From the NCBI RefSeq assembly GCF_028888695.1, contig NZ_PNFF01000001.1, forward strand, positions 2,055,501 to 2,119,500: 64,000 bases of DNA, given 5' to 3'. The notes beneath the pieces are model-generated. The model worked only from the letters and a program-made list of their open reading frames with translations. It did not search any database and was not told where the DNA came from. This document shows positions 46,546 to 56,673 of the stretch, piece after piece. The number at the start of each line of letters is the position of its first letter. The first letter of the stretch is position 1. Made by a program: the position numbers and the translations under genes. The DNA comes from Bacillus methanolicus. GTDB lineage: Bacteria; Bacillota; Bacilli; Bacillales; Cytobacillaceae.

Positions 46546-47560
46546 GGGCTTCTTTTTTTCTTTGTTCTATTTCTTCAATCCTCATAACGACATACTCCGT
46601 ATTTTTTAATTGCCAATAATTACACTGGAACTGCTGGACAAACTTCCGTTCATTTTTTCTTGCTTGTTTTTTGAAATAATTTTCTGCGGTGCGGATGATT
46701 TTGCCGGGATGAGCAAGATATGCAAGGAATAAAAGCATCTCGTCCTCTTTAAAAGGAAAGTATTTAAAATAAGTGTAAACCAAGTCAACGTTATCTTCAC
46801 CCTGTTTTGGCAAGCTATTTAATGATCTTGAAAGGAACGGGAGCAAATCATGAAAGGGAGAGCCGAACTTCGATCTTTCAAAATTAGTAAAATATCCGTA
46901 TCCCCTTTCATCGAAAAGAAAATGTTCAGCTGAAACTTTCCCGTGAACCAAAACAGAGCGGGCTTTTTCTTGGTCTTTTGTTTTTTCATACCAATCTTCC
47001 AGCTTTCGTTTCGAAAACAAAAGCGCCTGGCTTATTTCATGGAAGTAAAGGCAAAACTGCAATTCAAACGGGGACATGTACCACTTTTTTTCGCTTGTCT
47101 CCATAAACCCTTCAATAAACTCTTTCTCTTTATCCCACTCTAGCAATGTATTTTCATAATGTTCTTTTCGTTCTTCTTTATTAATGTTTATTTCTCGAGC
47201 TGATAAAATATGGAGCCGTGCTAATTCCCGGACAAGCTGTTTATTCCTTTCAGATTGGTTATCCCTTTCTTCGTTAGGCATCCACGGCATTAAATAATAA
47301 AGATGATTTTGATGCAGGACCGCATACCGCCCATCAGCAGAAGGATAGATTGGAACAATCCGGTTATAGCCTTTTTGATATAAAAATTGCACATGGCGGA
47401 TAAAATCGGTGCCGTTTGAAGGAGGTATCTTTTTAAGAGCGAAAACGCCCTTATTTGAATAGATCTTTTGGACTCTGCCAAAATCCTCTACAAAATAAGG
47501 TTCAACTTGATATGCTCGTAAAATTGGTGCAACTTCTTTTAATCGACTTTGATCAATCAT
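46526..47560 (-). CDS. ysxE: YsxE, CotS-family protein (kinase-like)
   Basis: The 344-residue protein lies directly after spoVID, as in B. subtilis, where YsxE is a spore coat protein. The fold follows aminoglycoside phosphotransferases, but the catalytic loop reads VLVHGKVSAEHFLF (Lys and His in place of the usual Asp and Asn) and the metal motif reads FTNFE instead of DFD. It therefore looks like a pseudokinase. I start at the ATG at 47560 (GGAGGT 8 bp upstream) rather than the TTG at 47569. Confidence 0.9.
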   Translation of the reverse strand: MIDQSRLKEVAPILRAYQVEPYFVEDFGRVQKIYSNKGVFALKKIPPSNGTDFIRHVQFLYQKGYNRIVPIYPSADGRYAVLHQNHLYYLMPWMPNEERDNQSERNKQLVRELARLHILSAREININKEERKEHYENTLLEWDKEKEFIEGFMETSEKKWYMSPFELQFCLYFHEISQALLFSKRKLEDWYEKTKDQEKARSVLVHGKVSAEHFLFDERGYGYFTNFERSKFGSPFHDLLPFLSRSLNSLPKQGEDNVDLVYTYFKYFPFKEDEMLLFLAYLAHPGKIIRTAENYFKKQARKNERKFVQQFQCNYWQLKNTEYVVMRIEEIEQRKKEAQEKAQE

Positions 47561-47596
47561 TACTTTCAACCTCCAAAAGGTGAAGACAAAAAGAAA

Positions 47597-47634
47597 AAAG
47601 CCTGAGCAGGTTGATTGAACCTGCCCATCTTTTT
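47597..47634 (-). terminator. Hairpin between spoVID and ysxE
   Basis: Minus strand GGCAGGTT...AACCTGC followed, after a few bases, by TTTTTTCTTTTT. Some readthrough would be needed for ysxE if it has no promoter of its own. Confidence 0.6.
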
Positions 47635-47640
47635 TAATTA

Positions 47641-48927
47641 TTATTTTTGCTTTACTGCCACTGGTATATATAGGACTTGCCCCTCATATACATCCTGATT
47701 AGCTTCCAAATGGTTTACCCGAAGCAATTGGGCAATCGTAATGTCGTACCGTTCGGCTAGCTGGTCGAGTGTTTCACCCTGCTGAACAATGCAGACTTTC
47801 AATTTAGCATGCCTTTCCTCTTCTTTTCTCGCGAGAAACTCTGTGATTGAAAGAGACTTCTTTTTCGAAAGTTTCTTTTTTTTCTTCTCTGCTTGCTCCG
47901 GTGAAGATTCGCTCTCATCCGCTTCCTCTAAAACAGGTTCTTGTTCCTGCTTAACTTCTAATTCTGCTGTTTCTGTTTCTTCAGCAATTTCTTCCTCTTG
48001 ATTGTTTTCGAAAAGTTCTACTGCTTTTGGTGCAGGAGCTTCGTTTCTTTGTGAAGAAAAAGAAATCTCAGGGGTAAAAACTCCAAATTCTACAGGCACT
48101 TCTTCTGGCGCTTTTTCGGCACTTTCGCTTTCCGGTGTCAATTCAAATATTGAATCTGAAGAGGCTTCCTGTTCCTGAATAGGCTGCTGATCCAGTTCTG
48201 CTTCAGGCTGTTTTCTTGCCTCTGCTTCAAACGGTTCATATACATTTTCTTCTTTTTCCTCTTCTTCCGAATCTAAATAAGGAGAAAATCGGGAAAGGAG
48301 CTGTAATTCTTCTTCACGTTCTTCAAATACATCTTCAGCTTCATTTAATTTAAATTCTTTTCCTTTATCGTCTTCTTCATATAATTCAGTTACTTTTTCT
48401 GCTTCATCATCTTCTTCCGCAACCGGAGTGTAATCATCGCGGACAGAATCGTCTTGCATGAATTCAAGTTCTTCATCCGAAACAGGCACTTTTTGCTGTT
48501 CGCCGTACAAGCCGGATATTTTTAAATCAGCAGTTAATTTCATGCAACTTCTTTCCGGAAAAAGATAATCAAACGATTCCACAACTACGTCGATATCATA
48601 AACGCTTTGAATGCGGTTATTTGGAATGGAGATATCTACCGGAAACCGATGCAAAAATTCACAAATTCCTTCTTCACGTTCTTCAACGGAATGGATAAAC
48701 CGGGCGGCTGAAACAGTTTCTTCTTCTACAGTTTCTTCTGTCTGATATCGTTTATATTCTCCCGACAATTCCAGAGTGCCCTGAATTGTCACATACTGTT
48801 CATTCTCCTGAATCGTTATATTTGGGTCAAGAGAAATCGATACTAGCTCTTCGACTTCCTGTCCTTTTTGAAACCAAACCGATTCTTCCAAAGAAAATCG
48901 CAAACTCGATAGATTCCCTTGAGACAA
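47641..48927 (-). CDS. spoVID: SpoVID, LysM spore coat encasement protein
   Basis: SpoVID drives the coat to encase the spore and recruits SafA. The protein (428 residues) starts LSQGNLSSLRFSLEESVWFQKGQEVEEL; the TTG at 48927 has AAGGAGG at 7 bp, better than the ATG at 48945. The N-terminal beta domain (about 1-165) is family-specific, the centre is acidic and low-complexity (about 170-360), and a LysM domain closes the protein (VQQGETLDQLAERYDITIAQLLRVN). Its partner SafA is at 1.1-3.1 kb. Confidence 0.95.
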   Translation of the reverse strand: MSQGNLSSLRFSLEESVWFQKGQEVEELVSISLDPNITIQENEQYVTIQGTLELSGEYKRYQTEETVEEETVSAARFIHSVEEREEGICEFLHRFPVDISIPNNRIQSVYDIDVVVESFDYLFPERSCMKLTADLKISGLYGEQQKVPVSDEELEFMQDDSVRDDYTPVAEEDDEAEKVTELYEEDDKGKEFKLNEAEDVFEEREEELQLLSRFSPYLDSEEEEKEENVYEPFEAEARKQPEAELDQQPIQEQEASSDSIFELTPESESAEKAPEEVPVEFGVFTPEISFSSQRNEAPAPKAVELFENNQEEEIAEETETAELEVKQEQEPVLEEADESESSPEQAEKKKKKLSKKKSLSITEFLARKEEERHAKLKVCIVQQGETLDQLAERYDITIAQLLRVNHLEANQDVYEGQVLYIPVAVKQK

Positions 48928-49009
48928 AGCGACTCCTCCTTTCATATCCTCCTACGTATAAACTCAATGTCATTTACACTTTATGAATCGCCAAACTGTT
49001 TTATGATAA

Positions 49010-49052
49010 AAAAGAAAAGCACACTCATGATCATTCGTGAGTGTGCTTTTAA
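49010..49052 (-). terminator. Terminator of the hem operon
   Basis: AAAAGCACACTCA...TGAGTGTGCTTTT: a 13-bp stem with A/T runs after hemL. Confidence 0.88.
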
Positions 49053-49061
49053 AAACAGAAC

Positions 49062-50351
49062 TTATCCCCTTATTTTGGAAAATGCTTTTTCAGCAGCGTG
49101 AATAGTCTTTTCAATATCTTCATCGGTATGGGCTGTTGATAAAAACAGACCTTCAAATTGGGATGGAGGCAAGAAGACGCCTTCGTTTGCCATTTCTTTA
49201 TAAAATGCTGCAAAATAATCTAAATTTGATGTTTTTGCTTTTTCATAATTGATTACTTCTTCATTTGTAAAGAAGAAACCAATCATTGATCCGGCTCGAT
49301 TAATCGTATGCGGAATTTCATATTTCTCTGCAGCTCTTCTAAATCCTTCTTCAAGCTTGTCAGCTTTCCGTTCAAATTCTTTATAAGAATCAGGAGTCAG
49401 CTGGCTTAGTGTTTCATAACCTGCCGTCATTGCCAGCGGATTTCCGGAAAGAGTGCCAGCCTGATAAATAGGGCCGCTAGGAGCGATTCGTTCCATAATT
49501 TCCGCTTTTCCTCCATATGCACCTACAGGAAGTCCTCCGCCGATAACTTTTCCCAAACATGTGATGTCAGGTGTAATGCCGAAATACCCTTGTGCACAGT
49601 TATATCCTACGCGGAAGCCTGTCATTACTTCATCAAAAATTAACAATGCTCCGTATTCGGTTGTAATTTCCCGCAAACCTTCTAAAAATCCCGGAAGCGG
49701 CGGAACGACGCCCATATTGCCGGCAACAGGTTCCACAATGACTCCGGCAATATCTTCACCGAATTGTTCGAAGGCGTATTTTACGCCTTCAAGATCATTA
49801 TAAGGAACAGTAATCGTATTTTTGGCTACCCCTTCAGGTACCCCCGGGCTGTCAGGAAGACCTAGCGTCGCCACACCTGAACCTGCTTTAATTAATAGGG
49901 AGTCGCCATGCCCATGATAGCAGCCTTCAAATTTTAAAATCTTATTTCTTCCGGTAAACCCTCGTGCCAGGCGAAGAGCACTCATCGTTGCTTCTGTTCC
50001 GGAAGAAACCATCCTGATGATTTCGATAGACGGAACCCGTTCTTTCACAAGTTTTGCCAGCTCGTTTTCAATTAGTGTCGGTGCACCAAAGCTTGTTCCA
50101 AGCTCCGCGACTTTCTTAATGGCTTCTACGACACGGTCATTTGAATGCCCTAGAATAAGCGGGCCCCATGAAAGAACGTAATCAATATATTCATTTCCAT
50201 CAATATCATAAATTTTTGAGCCCTTCCCTTTTGCCATAAAAATCGGATCCATTTTTACCGATTTAAAAGCGCGTACAGGACTGTTCACTCCGCCCGGCAT
50301 TAAGGTTTGAGCTTCTTTAAAAGCGGAAATCGATTTTTCGTAAGAGCGCAT
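49062..50351 (-). CDS. hemL: Glutamate-1-semialdehyde 2,1-aminomutase
   Basis: HemL converts glutamate-1-semialdehyde to 5-aminolevulinate. The 429-residue PLP enzyme shows [44 protein letters not shown] and the PLP lysine in [17 protein letters not shown]. It is the last gene of hemA-X-C-D-B-L. Confidence 0.97.
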   Translation of the reverse strand: MRSYEKSISAFKEAQTLMPGGVNSPVRAFKSVKMDPIFMAKGKGSKIYDIDGNEYIDYVLSWGPLILGHSNDRVVEAIKKVAELGTSFGAPTLIENELAKLVKERVPSIEIIRMVSSGTEATMSALRLARGFTGRNKILKFEGCYHGHGDSLLIKAGSGVATLGLPDSPGVPEGVAKNTITVPYNDLEGVKYAFEQFGEDIAGVIVEPVAGNMGVVPPLPGFLEGLREITTEYGALLIFDEVMTGFRVGYNCAQGYFGITPDITCLGKVIGGGLPVGAYGGKAEIMERIAPSGPIYQAGTLSGNPLAMTAGYETLSQLTPDSYKEFERKADKLEEGFRRAAEKYEIPHTINRAGSMIGFFFTNEEVINYEKAKTSNLDYFAAFYKEMANEGVFLPPSQFEGLFLSTAHTDEDIEKTIHAAEKAFSKIRG

Positions 50352-50373
50352 AAACCCTTCCCCTCTTTTCGTC

Positions 50374-51351
50374 TTATTGTTCTCTCAGCCAGCGGGCTGC
50401 ATCTTTGGCATGGTATGTAATAATCAAGTCCGCACCCGCACGTTTCATTCCCGTTAACATTTCCATTACTACATTTTTCTCATCAATCCAGCCATTTTGG
50501 GCAGCTGCTTTCACCATTGAATATTCACCACTAACGTTATAAATCACAACAGGCAGTTTAAAGTTGTTTTTGACGTCACGTACAATGTCCAAGTATGGCA
50601 TACCCGGCTTTACAATCAGAAAATCTGCGCCTTCTAGTGTATCGGATTCAGCTTCCCGAAGCGCTTCAAGCCTGTTGGCAGGATCCATCTGGTAAGTTTT
50701 TCGGTCGCCGAATTGCGGTGTGCTGTCAGCAGCATCACGGAACGGCCCATAAAAAGATGAAGCATATTTTACCGCGTATGACATAATCGGAACATTTTCA
50801 AAACCGGCTTCATCCAGGCCATGACGGATCGCAGAAACAAAACCGTCCATCATGTTTGAAGGAGCAATAATATCAGCACCGGCCTTAGCCTGGCTTACGG
50901 CTGTTTTCGCAAGCAGATCAAGAGAAGGATCGTTTAATACTTTTTCTCCTTCAATTACGCCGCAGTGGCCATGGCTTGTATATTCACACAGGCAAGTGTC
51001 TGCGATTACAATAATATCCGGAAAATGCTTTTTAATATAACGGATTGCTTCTTGAACAATCCCGTGATCATGATACGCTTCTTTTCCGAACTCATCTTTT
51101 TCCGCCGGAATGCCAAAAAGCAAAACCGATTTAATTCCAAGGCTCACTACTTCAGTCATTTCTTCGTGAAGGTGATCGAGGGACATTTGAAAAACTCCGG
51201 GCATAGATGAGACTTCATTTTTTATATCGTTTCCTTCCACAATAAATAGCGGGTAGATTAAATCTTCCAATCGCAAAAAGTTTTCTCGGACAAGCGCGCG
51301 CATATTAGCTGTTTGTCTCAGACGGCGATGCCGGGTAAATTGAAGATTCAT
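50374..51351 (-). CDS. hemB: Porphobilinogen synthase
   Basis: HemB joins two 5-aminolevulinate molecules to porphobilinogen. The 325-residue protein starts [20 protein letters not shown]. The zinc-site cysteines are in [15 protein letters not shown], and the Schiff-base lysines lie in [15 protein letters not shown] and [12 protein letters not shown]. The ATG at 51351 is used, with GGAGG 12 bp upstream; the upstream frame is inside the gap after hemD. Confidence 0.97.
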   Translation of the reverse strand: MNLQFTRHRRLRQTANMRALVRENFLRLEDLIYPLFIVEGNDIKNEVSSMPGVFQMSLDHLHEEMTEVVSLGIKSVLLFGIPAEKDEFGKEAYHDHGIVQEAIRYIKKHFPDIIVIADTCLCEYTSHGHCGVIEGEKVLNDPSLDLLAKTAVSQAKAGADIIAPSNMMDGFVSAIRHGLDEAGFENVPIMSYAVKYASSFYGPFRDAADSTPQFGDRKTYQMDPANRLEALREAESDTLEGADFLIVKPGMPYLDIVRDVKNNFKLPVVIYNVSGEYSMVKAAAQNGWIDEKNVVMEMLTGMKRAGADLIITYHAKDAARWLREQ

Positions 51352-51370
51352 AATAGCACTTAACCTCCAG

Positions 51371-52144
51371 TTAATTGTTAATTTCAATATACTTCACAAT
51401 ACCTTTCACCATTTCCTCGATTGTAAAAATTTTCGGAACAACATCTACTTTAAGTCCGAGAGAGGAAGCTTTTTCTGCCGTTACAGGGCCAATACAGGCG
51501 ACAATACAATCTTTTATTTTTTCAAAACTATTGTTCTCTTGAACAATTTTCATAAAATGACTAACTGTCGATGAACTCGTAAATGTCAGTATATCCAGTT
51601 TCCCGTCCTGTATGATATCTACCAGTTGCGTACGGCTCGTTTCAGGAAAATATGTTTCATAGATGACAACTTCTTCGACATATGCTCCTCTTTCCTGCAG
51701 GGAAGAAGCAATATAATCCCTTGCTAAGCTCCCTTTAGGAAGCAAAATCCTTAACCCTTTCATTACATATGGCAAAAACTCATTAACGAATCTCTCGGCT
51801 ACATATTCAGAGGGCCGAAAGTCCGCTTTATAGCCTTTCTCATTCAGAGTTTGTTCCGTTTTTTCCCCGATTACAGCAATCTTTGAAACAATCTTTCCGT
51901 CACCTAAGAATGAAAAGAAAATATCAACAGTAACACTGCTCGTAAAGATAATCCAATCATAGGTATCCAAATTTCTTAATATCTCTCGGATTGCTTCTGT
52001 TTCAGAAACAGGACGAAAGGCAATAAGAGGTATTTCTACCGGAATTCCTCCATAGTCTCTTACAAGCTCTGCAAAGGATTTTGAGTGATTTTTCCCTCTT
52101 GGAATTAAAACGCTTTTACCTCGTAAAGGAAGAGATTGACTCAT
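51371..52144 (-). CDS. hemD: Uroporphyrinogen-III synthase
   Basis: HemD closes hydroxymethylbilane to uroporphyrinogen III with inversion of ring D. The 257-residue protein is divergent, as usual for the family, but shows the two-domain layout and [35 protein letters not shown] and [20 protein letters not shown]. It overlaps hemC by 4 bp. Confidence 0.94.
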   Translation of the reverse strand: MSQSLPLRGKSVLIPRGKNHSKSFAELVRDYGGIPVEIPLIAFRPVSETEAIREILRNLDTYDWIIFTSSVTVDIFFSFLGDGKIVSKIAVIGEKTEQTLNEKGYKADFRPSEYVAERFVNEFLPYVMKGLRILLPKGSLARDYIASSLQERGAYVEEVVIYETYFPETSRTQLVDIIQDGKLDILTFTSSSTVSHFMKIVQENNSFEKIKDCIVACIGPVTAEKASSLGLKVDVVPKIFTIEEMVKGIVKYIEINN

Positions 52145-53076
52145 ACGCTTTCCTGCTCCCGCTTCACTTTTTCTATTAAAGCTTTGGCCCCTTTTTCAAT
52201 CAGCTTATCAGCCACACATTTCCCTAATTCTTCCGCATTATAGCCGGCAATCTGTTCCTTATAAATTTCTTTGCCGTCTGGAGAAGCAACGAGCCCGGTC
52301 AAAACGATTTCATCGTTGTCATTGATAAAAGCATAACCCGCAATTGGAACTTGACAGCCTCCTTCCATTTTTTGCAGAAATGCTCTTTCTGCGCGGACCG
52401 CTCTTGATGTTTTATCAGAAGTTAATTTTTCAAATAATTGCAGAAGCTCACTGTCATCACTGCGGCACTCGATTGCCAAAGCCCCCTGGCCAACAGCAGG
52501 AAGGCAAAAATCCGTGTCTAAAAACTCAGTTACAACATCAGAAGCCCAACCCATTCTCGACAAGCCTGCAGCAGCTAAAATGATCGCATCGTATTCTTCT
52601 GTTTCCAGTTTCGCCAATCGCGTATCAATGTTTCCTCGTATCCATTTTATTTCCAGATCAGGACGCTTTGCCAGTATCTGAGCCCCCCGGCGCAGACTGC
52701 TTGTTCCAATTCTCGCGCCAGGTTTTAGTTCTTTTAAAGGGATATGATTTTTCGAAATCAGAGCATCCCTATGATCCTCTCGTTCAGGAATACAACCAAT
52801 CATAAGGCCTTCAGGAAGAACTGCAGGCATGTCTTTCATACTGTGAACTGCCATATCAATTTCCTTATTCAGCATTGCTTGTTCAATTTCTTTTACAAAC
52901 AAGCCTTTTCCCCCAACTTTTGAAAGGGTAACATCTAAAATCTTGTCCCCTTTTGTCACGATTTCTTTGACTTCGAAATCAAAAGATGGGTCAAGCTTTT
53001 TTAATTGCTCGATAACCCAGTTTGTTTGTGTAAGTGCCAGTTTGCTTCGCCTTGAGCCAACTATTATTTTTCTCAC
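52141..53076 (-). CDS. hemC: Hydroxymethylbilane synthase
   Basis: HemC polymerises four porphobilinogens. The 311-residue protein shows [17 protein letters not shown], the catalytic Asp in [27 protein letters not shown] and the cofactor-bearing Cys in [13 protein letters not shown]. It lies between hemX and hemD. Confidence 0.97.
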   Translation of the reverse strand: MRKIIVGSRRSKLALTQTNWVIEQLKKLDPSFDFEVKEIVTKGDKILDVTLSKVGGKGLFVKEIEQAMLNKEIDMAVHSMKDMPAVLPEGLMIGCIPEREDHRDALISKNHIPLKELKPGARIGTSSLRRGAQILAKRPDLEIKWIRGNIDTRLAKLETEEYDAIILAAAGLSRMGWASDVVTEFLDTDFCLPAVGQGALAIECRSDDSELLQLFEKLTSDKTSRAVRAERAFLQKMEGGCQVPIAGYAFINDNDEIVLTGLVASPDGKEIYKEQIAGYNAEELGKCVADKLIEKGAKALIEKVKREQESV

Positions 53077-53096
53077 GACTTAACTGCCTCCTAAAA

Positions 53097-53930
53097 TTAC
53101 GTATACCAAAAATGGAATGTTGACAATTTTCCGAAAAGGAAAAAGTTAATCAAAACAATCAAAAATGAAGCAATGTTCCAGAGGGCAAGAGATTTACCGA
53201 ACAATCCTTTCGCTACCCGCAAATAAAGATAAATACTGTAAACTGTCAGGACAACAAACGACCCGATCACTTTTGTATCATACCAATGCATGTCAGGAAC
53301 TTTTATGTATGCCCACTGCATTCCTAAAATCAGACTCAATATCAGCATTGGTACCCCGATGACATTTAATACATATGACATATATTCGAGCTTTGATAAA
53401 TCGGCGATCCGAACGAGTCTTTTCCCCCACTTTTTCCTTTTGAGCAAATCATATTGAATCAAGTAAAGAATCGAAAACACAAATGAGATGGAGAATGCCC
53501 CGTACGATAAAATAGCCATTGTTATATGGATAAAGAGAAGTTCTGAAACGAGTTTCTGTGCCATCACTTCGGATTCAATCTGTACTGGTGCAAAGGTATG
53601 AATGGCTATAATGATAAACCCTAGTATATTCGTAAAAAAGACAATAAAATCAACGCGCAATAACCGGTTGATGCCAAGCGACAAGGTAATTAAAACCCAC
53701 GCATAAAAATAAAGCCCCTCAAATATAGTCAGAACGGGGAATCTTCCAGTCTCCAACATATATAAAAACAAAAAAAGCGTTTGCAAAACCCATACAAATG
53801 CAAGTAACCAGAAGGCTACTTTGTTCGCCTTCCGGTTATTGTGAAGAAAATCAATAAAGTATAAGAGGACGCTAAAGGCATACAGAATAACGGTCAGTTC
53901 ATGCAACCTTGTCATATAAATATCAAACAT
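53097..53930 (-). CDS. hemX: HemX, membrane regulator of glutamyl-tRNA reductase
   Basis: The 277-residue protein has about eight membrane spans and belongs to the CcsA/HemX group (GLYFYAWVLITLSLGINRLL, WYDTKVIGSFVVLTVYSIYLYLR). In B. subtilis HemX lowers the level of HemA. It lies right after hemA. Confidence 0.94.
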   Translation of the reverse strand: MFDIYMTRLHELTVILYAFSVLLYFIDFLHNNRKANKVAFWLLAFVWVLQTLFLFLYMLETGRFPVLTIFEGLYFYAWVLITLSLGINRLLRVDFIVFFTNILGFIIIAIHTFAPVQIESEVMAQKLVSELLFIHITMAILSYGAFSISFVFSILYLIQYDLLKRKKWGKRLVRIADLSKLEYMSYVLNVIGVPMLILSLILGMQWAYIKVPDMHWYDTKVIGSFVVLTVYSIYLYLRVAKGLFGKSLALWNIASFLIVLINFFLFGKLSTFHFWYT

Positions 53931-53944
53931 TGACAGAACCCCTT

Positions 53945-55291
53945 TTATGATTGAAAGGAAGCCCGTTGTGAACGAACCATAACCCGATTAGATTCAGCTG
54001 CTTTCATCTCTTGCTGCTCGGCAACAAGCTCTTCAATATTAAAGATCTTAACGAAAAGATCCAGTGCATGGCCTGCATCCGGCTGTCCCGCAAGCTCCTT
54101 AACTTGCAAAATCGGATCTTTCAGCAGCTGATTGATGATGCTTTTCGTATGCTTATTCAGCACTTTCTTTTCACGTTCAGTTAAGTTTGGCAACTTTCTT
54201 TCAATGCTTTTCATCGTTTCAGCCTGAATGCCGAGCGCTTTTTCGCGGAGCGCCGAAATAACGGGAACCACTCCCAGCATATCAAGCCACTTCTTGAATT
54301 CAACAATTTCGCCCTCAATCATAATCAAAATGTTAGCGGCCGCTTTTTTTCGTTCCTGCATATTTGCTTCAACAATTCCTTCAAGATCATCGATATCATA
54401 CAGGAATACACTTTCCAGTTCGGCAATTGCCGGGTCCAAATCACGCGGAACAGCGATATCAACCATAAACAGCGGCTTTCCTTTTCTCATCTTTTCAACA
54501 TTTTCCATCATTTCTTTTGTCACAACAAAATCATTTGATCCGGTTGAACTGATAAGTATATCCGCATCAACAAGTGCGCATTGAAGTTCCTGCAGTGTCC
54601 GGGCCTGTCCGTTGAATCGATTCGCCAGATCTTCCGCTTTCTCATAGGTGCGGTTGATCACCGTTACCTTGCTTGCTCCATTCCCATACAAGTTTTGAAT
54701 GGCAAGTTCACCCATTTTTCCGGCGCCCAAAACTAGTACGTGTTTGTTTTCAAGAGAACCAAAAATCTTTTTCGCAAGCTCAACTGCTGCGTAACTTACA
54801 GAAACAGCATTTGCACCGATTTCTGTTTCGGAATGGGCACGCTTGGCAAGTGTAACCGCTCGCTTAAATAATTCGTTAAATACCGTACCAACAGTGTTTT
54901 TTTCTTGTGCCAGCAAGAAACTGGATCGAACCTGTCCCAATATTTGCGTCTCGCCCAATACCATTGAATCCAGTCCGCAAGCTACTTTAAACAAATGCTC
55001 AATTGCACCGTCATGCTCATATATAAACAAATATGGAGAAAATTCATCTTGATTAATTCCAAACCATTCAGACAAAAATTCCTTAATATAATAGCGGCCA
55101 GTATGGAGCTGATCCACAACCGCATATATTTCCGTACGGTTACACGTAGAGAGAATGACGTTTTCCAATATGCTCTTTTTCTCTTTAAGTGTTTTCATCG
55201 CATCCCCAAGGTTCGCCGGATTAAACGTCAAACGCTCACGGATTTCGACAGGGGCTGTTTTATAAGTTAGTCCGACAGCTAGAATATGCAT
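53945..55291 (-). CDS. hemA: Glutamyl-tRNA reductase
   Basis: HemA reduces Glu-tRNA to glutamate-1-semialdehyde, the first step of haem synthesis. The protein (448 residues) starts [20 protein letters not shown] at the ATG at 55291 after GGGGGTG. The active-site Cys50 is in [12 protein letters not shown], followed by the NADPH fold ([16 protein letters not shown]) and a dimerisation helix domain. The N-terminus is the part targeted for haem-dependent turnover in relatives. It heads the operon. Confidence 0.97.
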   Translation of the reverse strand: MHILAVGLTYKTAPVEIRERLTFNPANLGDAMKTLKEKKSILENVILSTCNRTEIYAVVDQLHTGRYYIKEFLSEWFGINQDEFSPYLFIYEHDGAIEHLFKVACGLDSMVLGETQILGQVRSSFLLAQEKNTVGTVFNELFKRAVTLAKRAHSETEIGANAVSVSYAAVELAKKIFGSLENKHVLVLGAGKMGELAIQNLYGNGASKVTVINRTYEKAEDLANRFNGQARTLQELQCALVDADILISSTGSNDFVVTKEMMENVEKMRKGKPLFMVDIAVPRDLDPAIAELESVFLYDIDDLEGIVEANMQERKKAAANILIMIEGEIVEFKKWLDMLGVVPVISALREKALGIQAETMKSIERKLPNLTEREKKVLNKHTKSIINQLLKDPILQVKELAGQPDAGHALDLFVKIFNIEELVAEQQEMKAAESNRVMVRSQRASFQS

Positions 55292-55333
55292 TTTTAAGTT
55301 GACACCCCCAAAAATCAATAAGTCGCTTATATT

Positions 55334-55342
55334 ATTATAACA
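55334..55342 (-). promoter_or_regulatory. Extended -10 promoter of hemA
   Basis: Minus strand TGTTATAAT (TGn plus TATAAT), about 43 bp before the hemA start; there is no clear -35. Confidence 0.5.
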
Positions 55343-55550
55343 CTTCCATATTTGCTTTTTAGAACGAATTGTGAACAGAATTCGAAAAGTTGTCATCATA
55401 TTTATGGAATGAATCTAACAACGAAAAGCTGGACAAAGGTAATATTTTTAAATAAGATTTTTTTAGCAATTATCGACATGATCTCCCTTTTGTACAGTAC
55501 CAAATATAACTTGCAAATTCAAGTGATCGTTATTGGAAGTGGTGAAAAGA

Positions 55551-56036
55551 GTGAAAAATCAACGTATTTTCCCTGGTATCATCTTAATTGGCTTCGGGGC
55601 TTATTTTTACCTTCAGCAAGCCAATATTACGGTATTTCAAGAGTTTTACACATGGCCAACATTACTGATGATTGTCGGTCTGGGCTTTCTGGGACAAGGC
55701 TATTGGGCAAAAGATTATGAAGCGATCTTGCCAGGTGTTATTTTGCTCGGATTCGGACTGCATTTTCATGTTGTAAACCGCCTGGCCATATGGCCCGATC
55801 ATATTGGCGCCTTTATCATGATTATTTCTTTAGGCTTTTTTCTGCGCTATCAAAAAGTTGGTACAGGATTATTTCAAGGCGTGCTATTCTTGATTCTTGC
55901 AGCATTACTCCTGTTTTACGACAAGATTACCGGCTGGTTCGGCCATCTTGAAAACAACGTTTCCATGGCGTGGAAATTTTGGCCGGCTGCCCTTGTGTTG
56001 ATCGGATTTTATTTAATCATTTTTAAAAAAAATTAG
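55551..56036 (+). CDS. YsxD-like membrane protein
   Basis: The protein of about 161-167 residues has five or so hydrophobic segments in two similar halves (IFPGIILIGFGAYFYLQQANI; ILPGVILLGFGLHFHVVNRL), as in LiaI/LiaF-type transmembrane domains (DUF5668). Its place between hemA and engB and its plus-strand orientation match ysxD of B. subtilis. Several GTG starts are possible (55542, 55551); GGTG lies 6 bp before the one used. The function is unknown. Confidence 0.75.
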   Translation: MKNQRIFPGIILIGFGAYFYLQQANITVFQEFYTWPTLLMIVGLGFLGQGYWAKDYEAILPGVILLGFGLHFHVVNRLAIWPDHIGAFIMIISLGFFLRYQKVGTGLFQGVLFLILAALLLFYDKITGWFGHLENNVSMAWKFWPAALVLIGFYLIIFKKN

Positions 56037-56068
56037 AGACAGGTCTATTTTTTCCTGTCTCTTCCTTT
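56033..56068 (+). terminator. Terminator of the ysxD-like gene
   Basis: AGAGACAGG...CCTGTCTCT stem followed by TCCTTTC on the plus strand. Confidence 0.65.
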
Positions 56069-56091
56069 CATAAACAATCATTTGGTTTAAA

Positions 56092-56673
56092 TTACATATA
56101 ACTTTCAATAATGGACCATGCCCTTTCTTTTCCTTCACCCGTCTCAGATGAAAAAATAACGGAATGGTCATTTGGATCCAAATTTAATGTTTCTTTTGTT
56201 ATTTTTAAATGCTTTTGCCACTTCCCCTTCGGAATTTTATCCGCCTTCGTGGCAATGACGATACAAGGGATTTCATAATGCTTTAGAAAGTCATACATCA
56301 TCACATCATCCGCAGTCGGCGGATGCCGCAAATCCACAATTAAAACAACAGCCTTAAGCTGTTCTCTTGAAGTAAAATACGTTTCAATCATTTTCCCCCA
56401 TGCTGCACGCTCGCTTTTTGAAACTTTTGCATAACCGTAACCGGGAACATCGACAAAATGGAACGCTTCATTAATTAAGTAAAAATTCAATGTTTGGGTT
56501 TTCCCTGGTTTCGATGAAGTTCTGGCCAAGTTTTTCCTGTTTAGCATTTTATTGATAAACGAAGATTTCCCTACATTCGATCTGCCGGCTAATGCAAATT
56601 CAGGTAAAGCCTCACCGGGATACTGGTCAGGCTTTACCGCACTAACAACCATTTCTGCACTGCTTATTTTCAT
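56092..56673 (-). CDS. engB: Ribosome biogenesis GTPase EngB/YsxC
   Basis: EngB is essential for 50S assembly. The 193-residue GTPase has the P-loop [19 protein letters not shown], the switch region [15 protein letters not shown]3 [12 protein letters not shown] and G4 [12 protein letters not shown]. Its start overlaps the lonA stop by 4 bp, so translational coupling is likely. Confidence 0.97.
   Translation of the reverse strand: MKISSAEMVVSAVKPDQYPGEALPEFALAGRSNVGKSSFINKMLNRKNLARTSSKPGKTQTLNFYLINEAFHFVDVPGYGYAKVSKSERAAWGKMIETYFTSREQLKAVVLIVDLRHPPTADDVMMYDFLKHYEIPCIVIATKADKIPKGKWQKHLKITKETLNLDPNDHSVIFSSETGEGKERAWSIIESYM

Noticed and set aside
55352-55720. 122-codon plus-strand frame upstream of the ysxD-like gene
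   Set aside because: It runs out of frame into the ysxD-like gene and has no ribosome site or domain.
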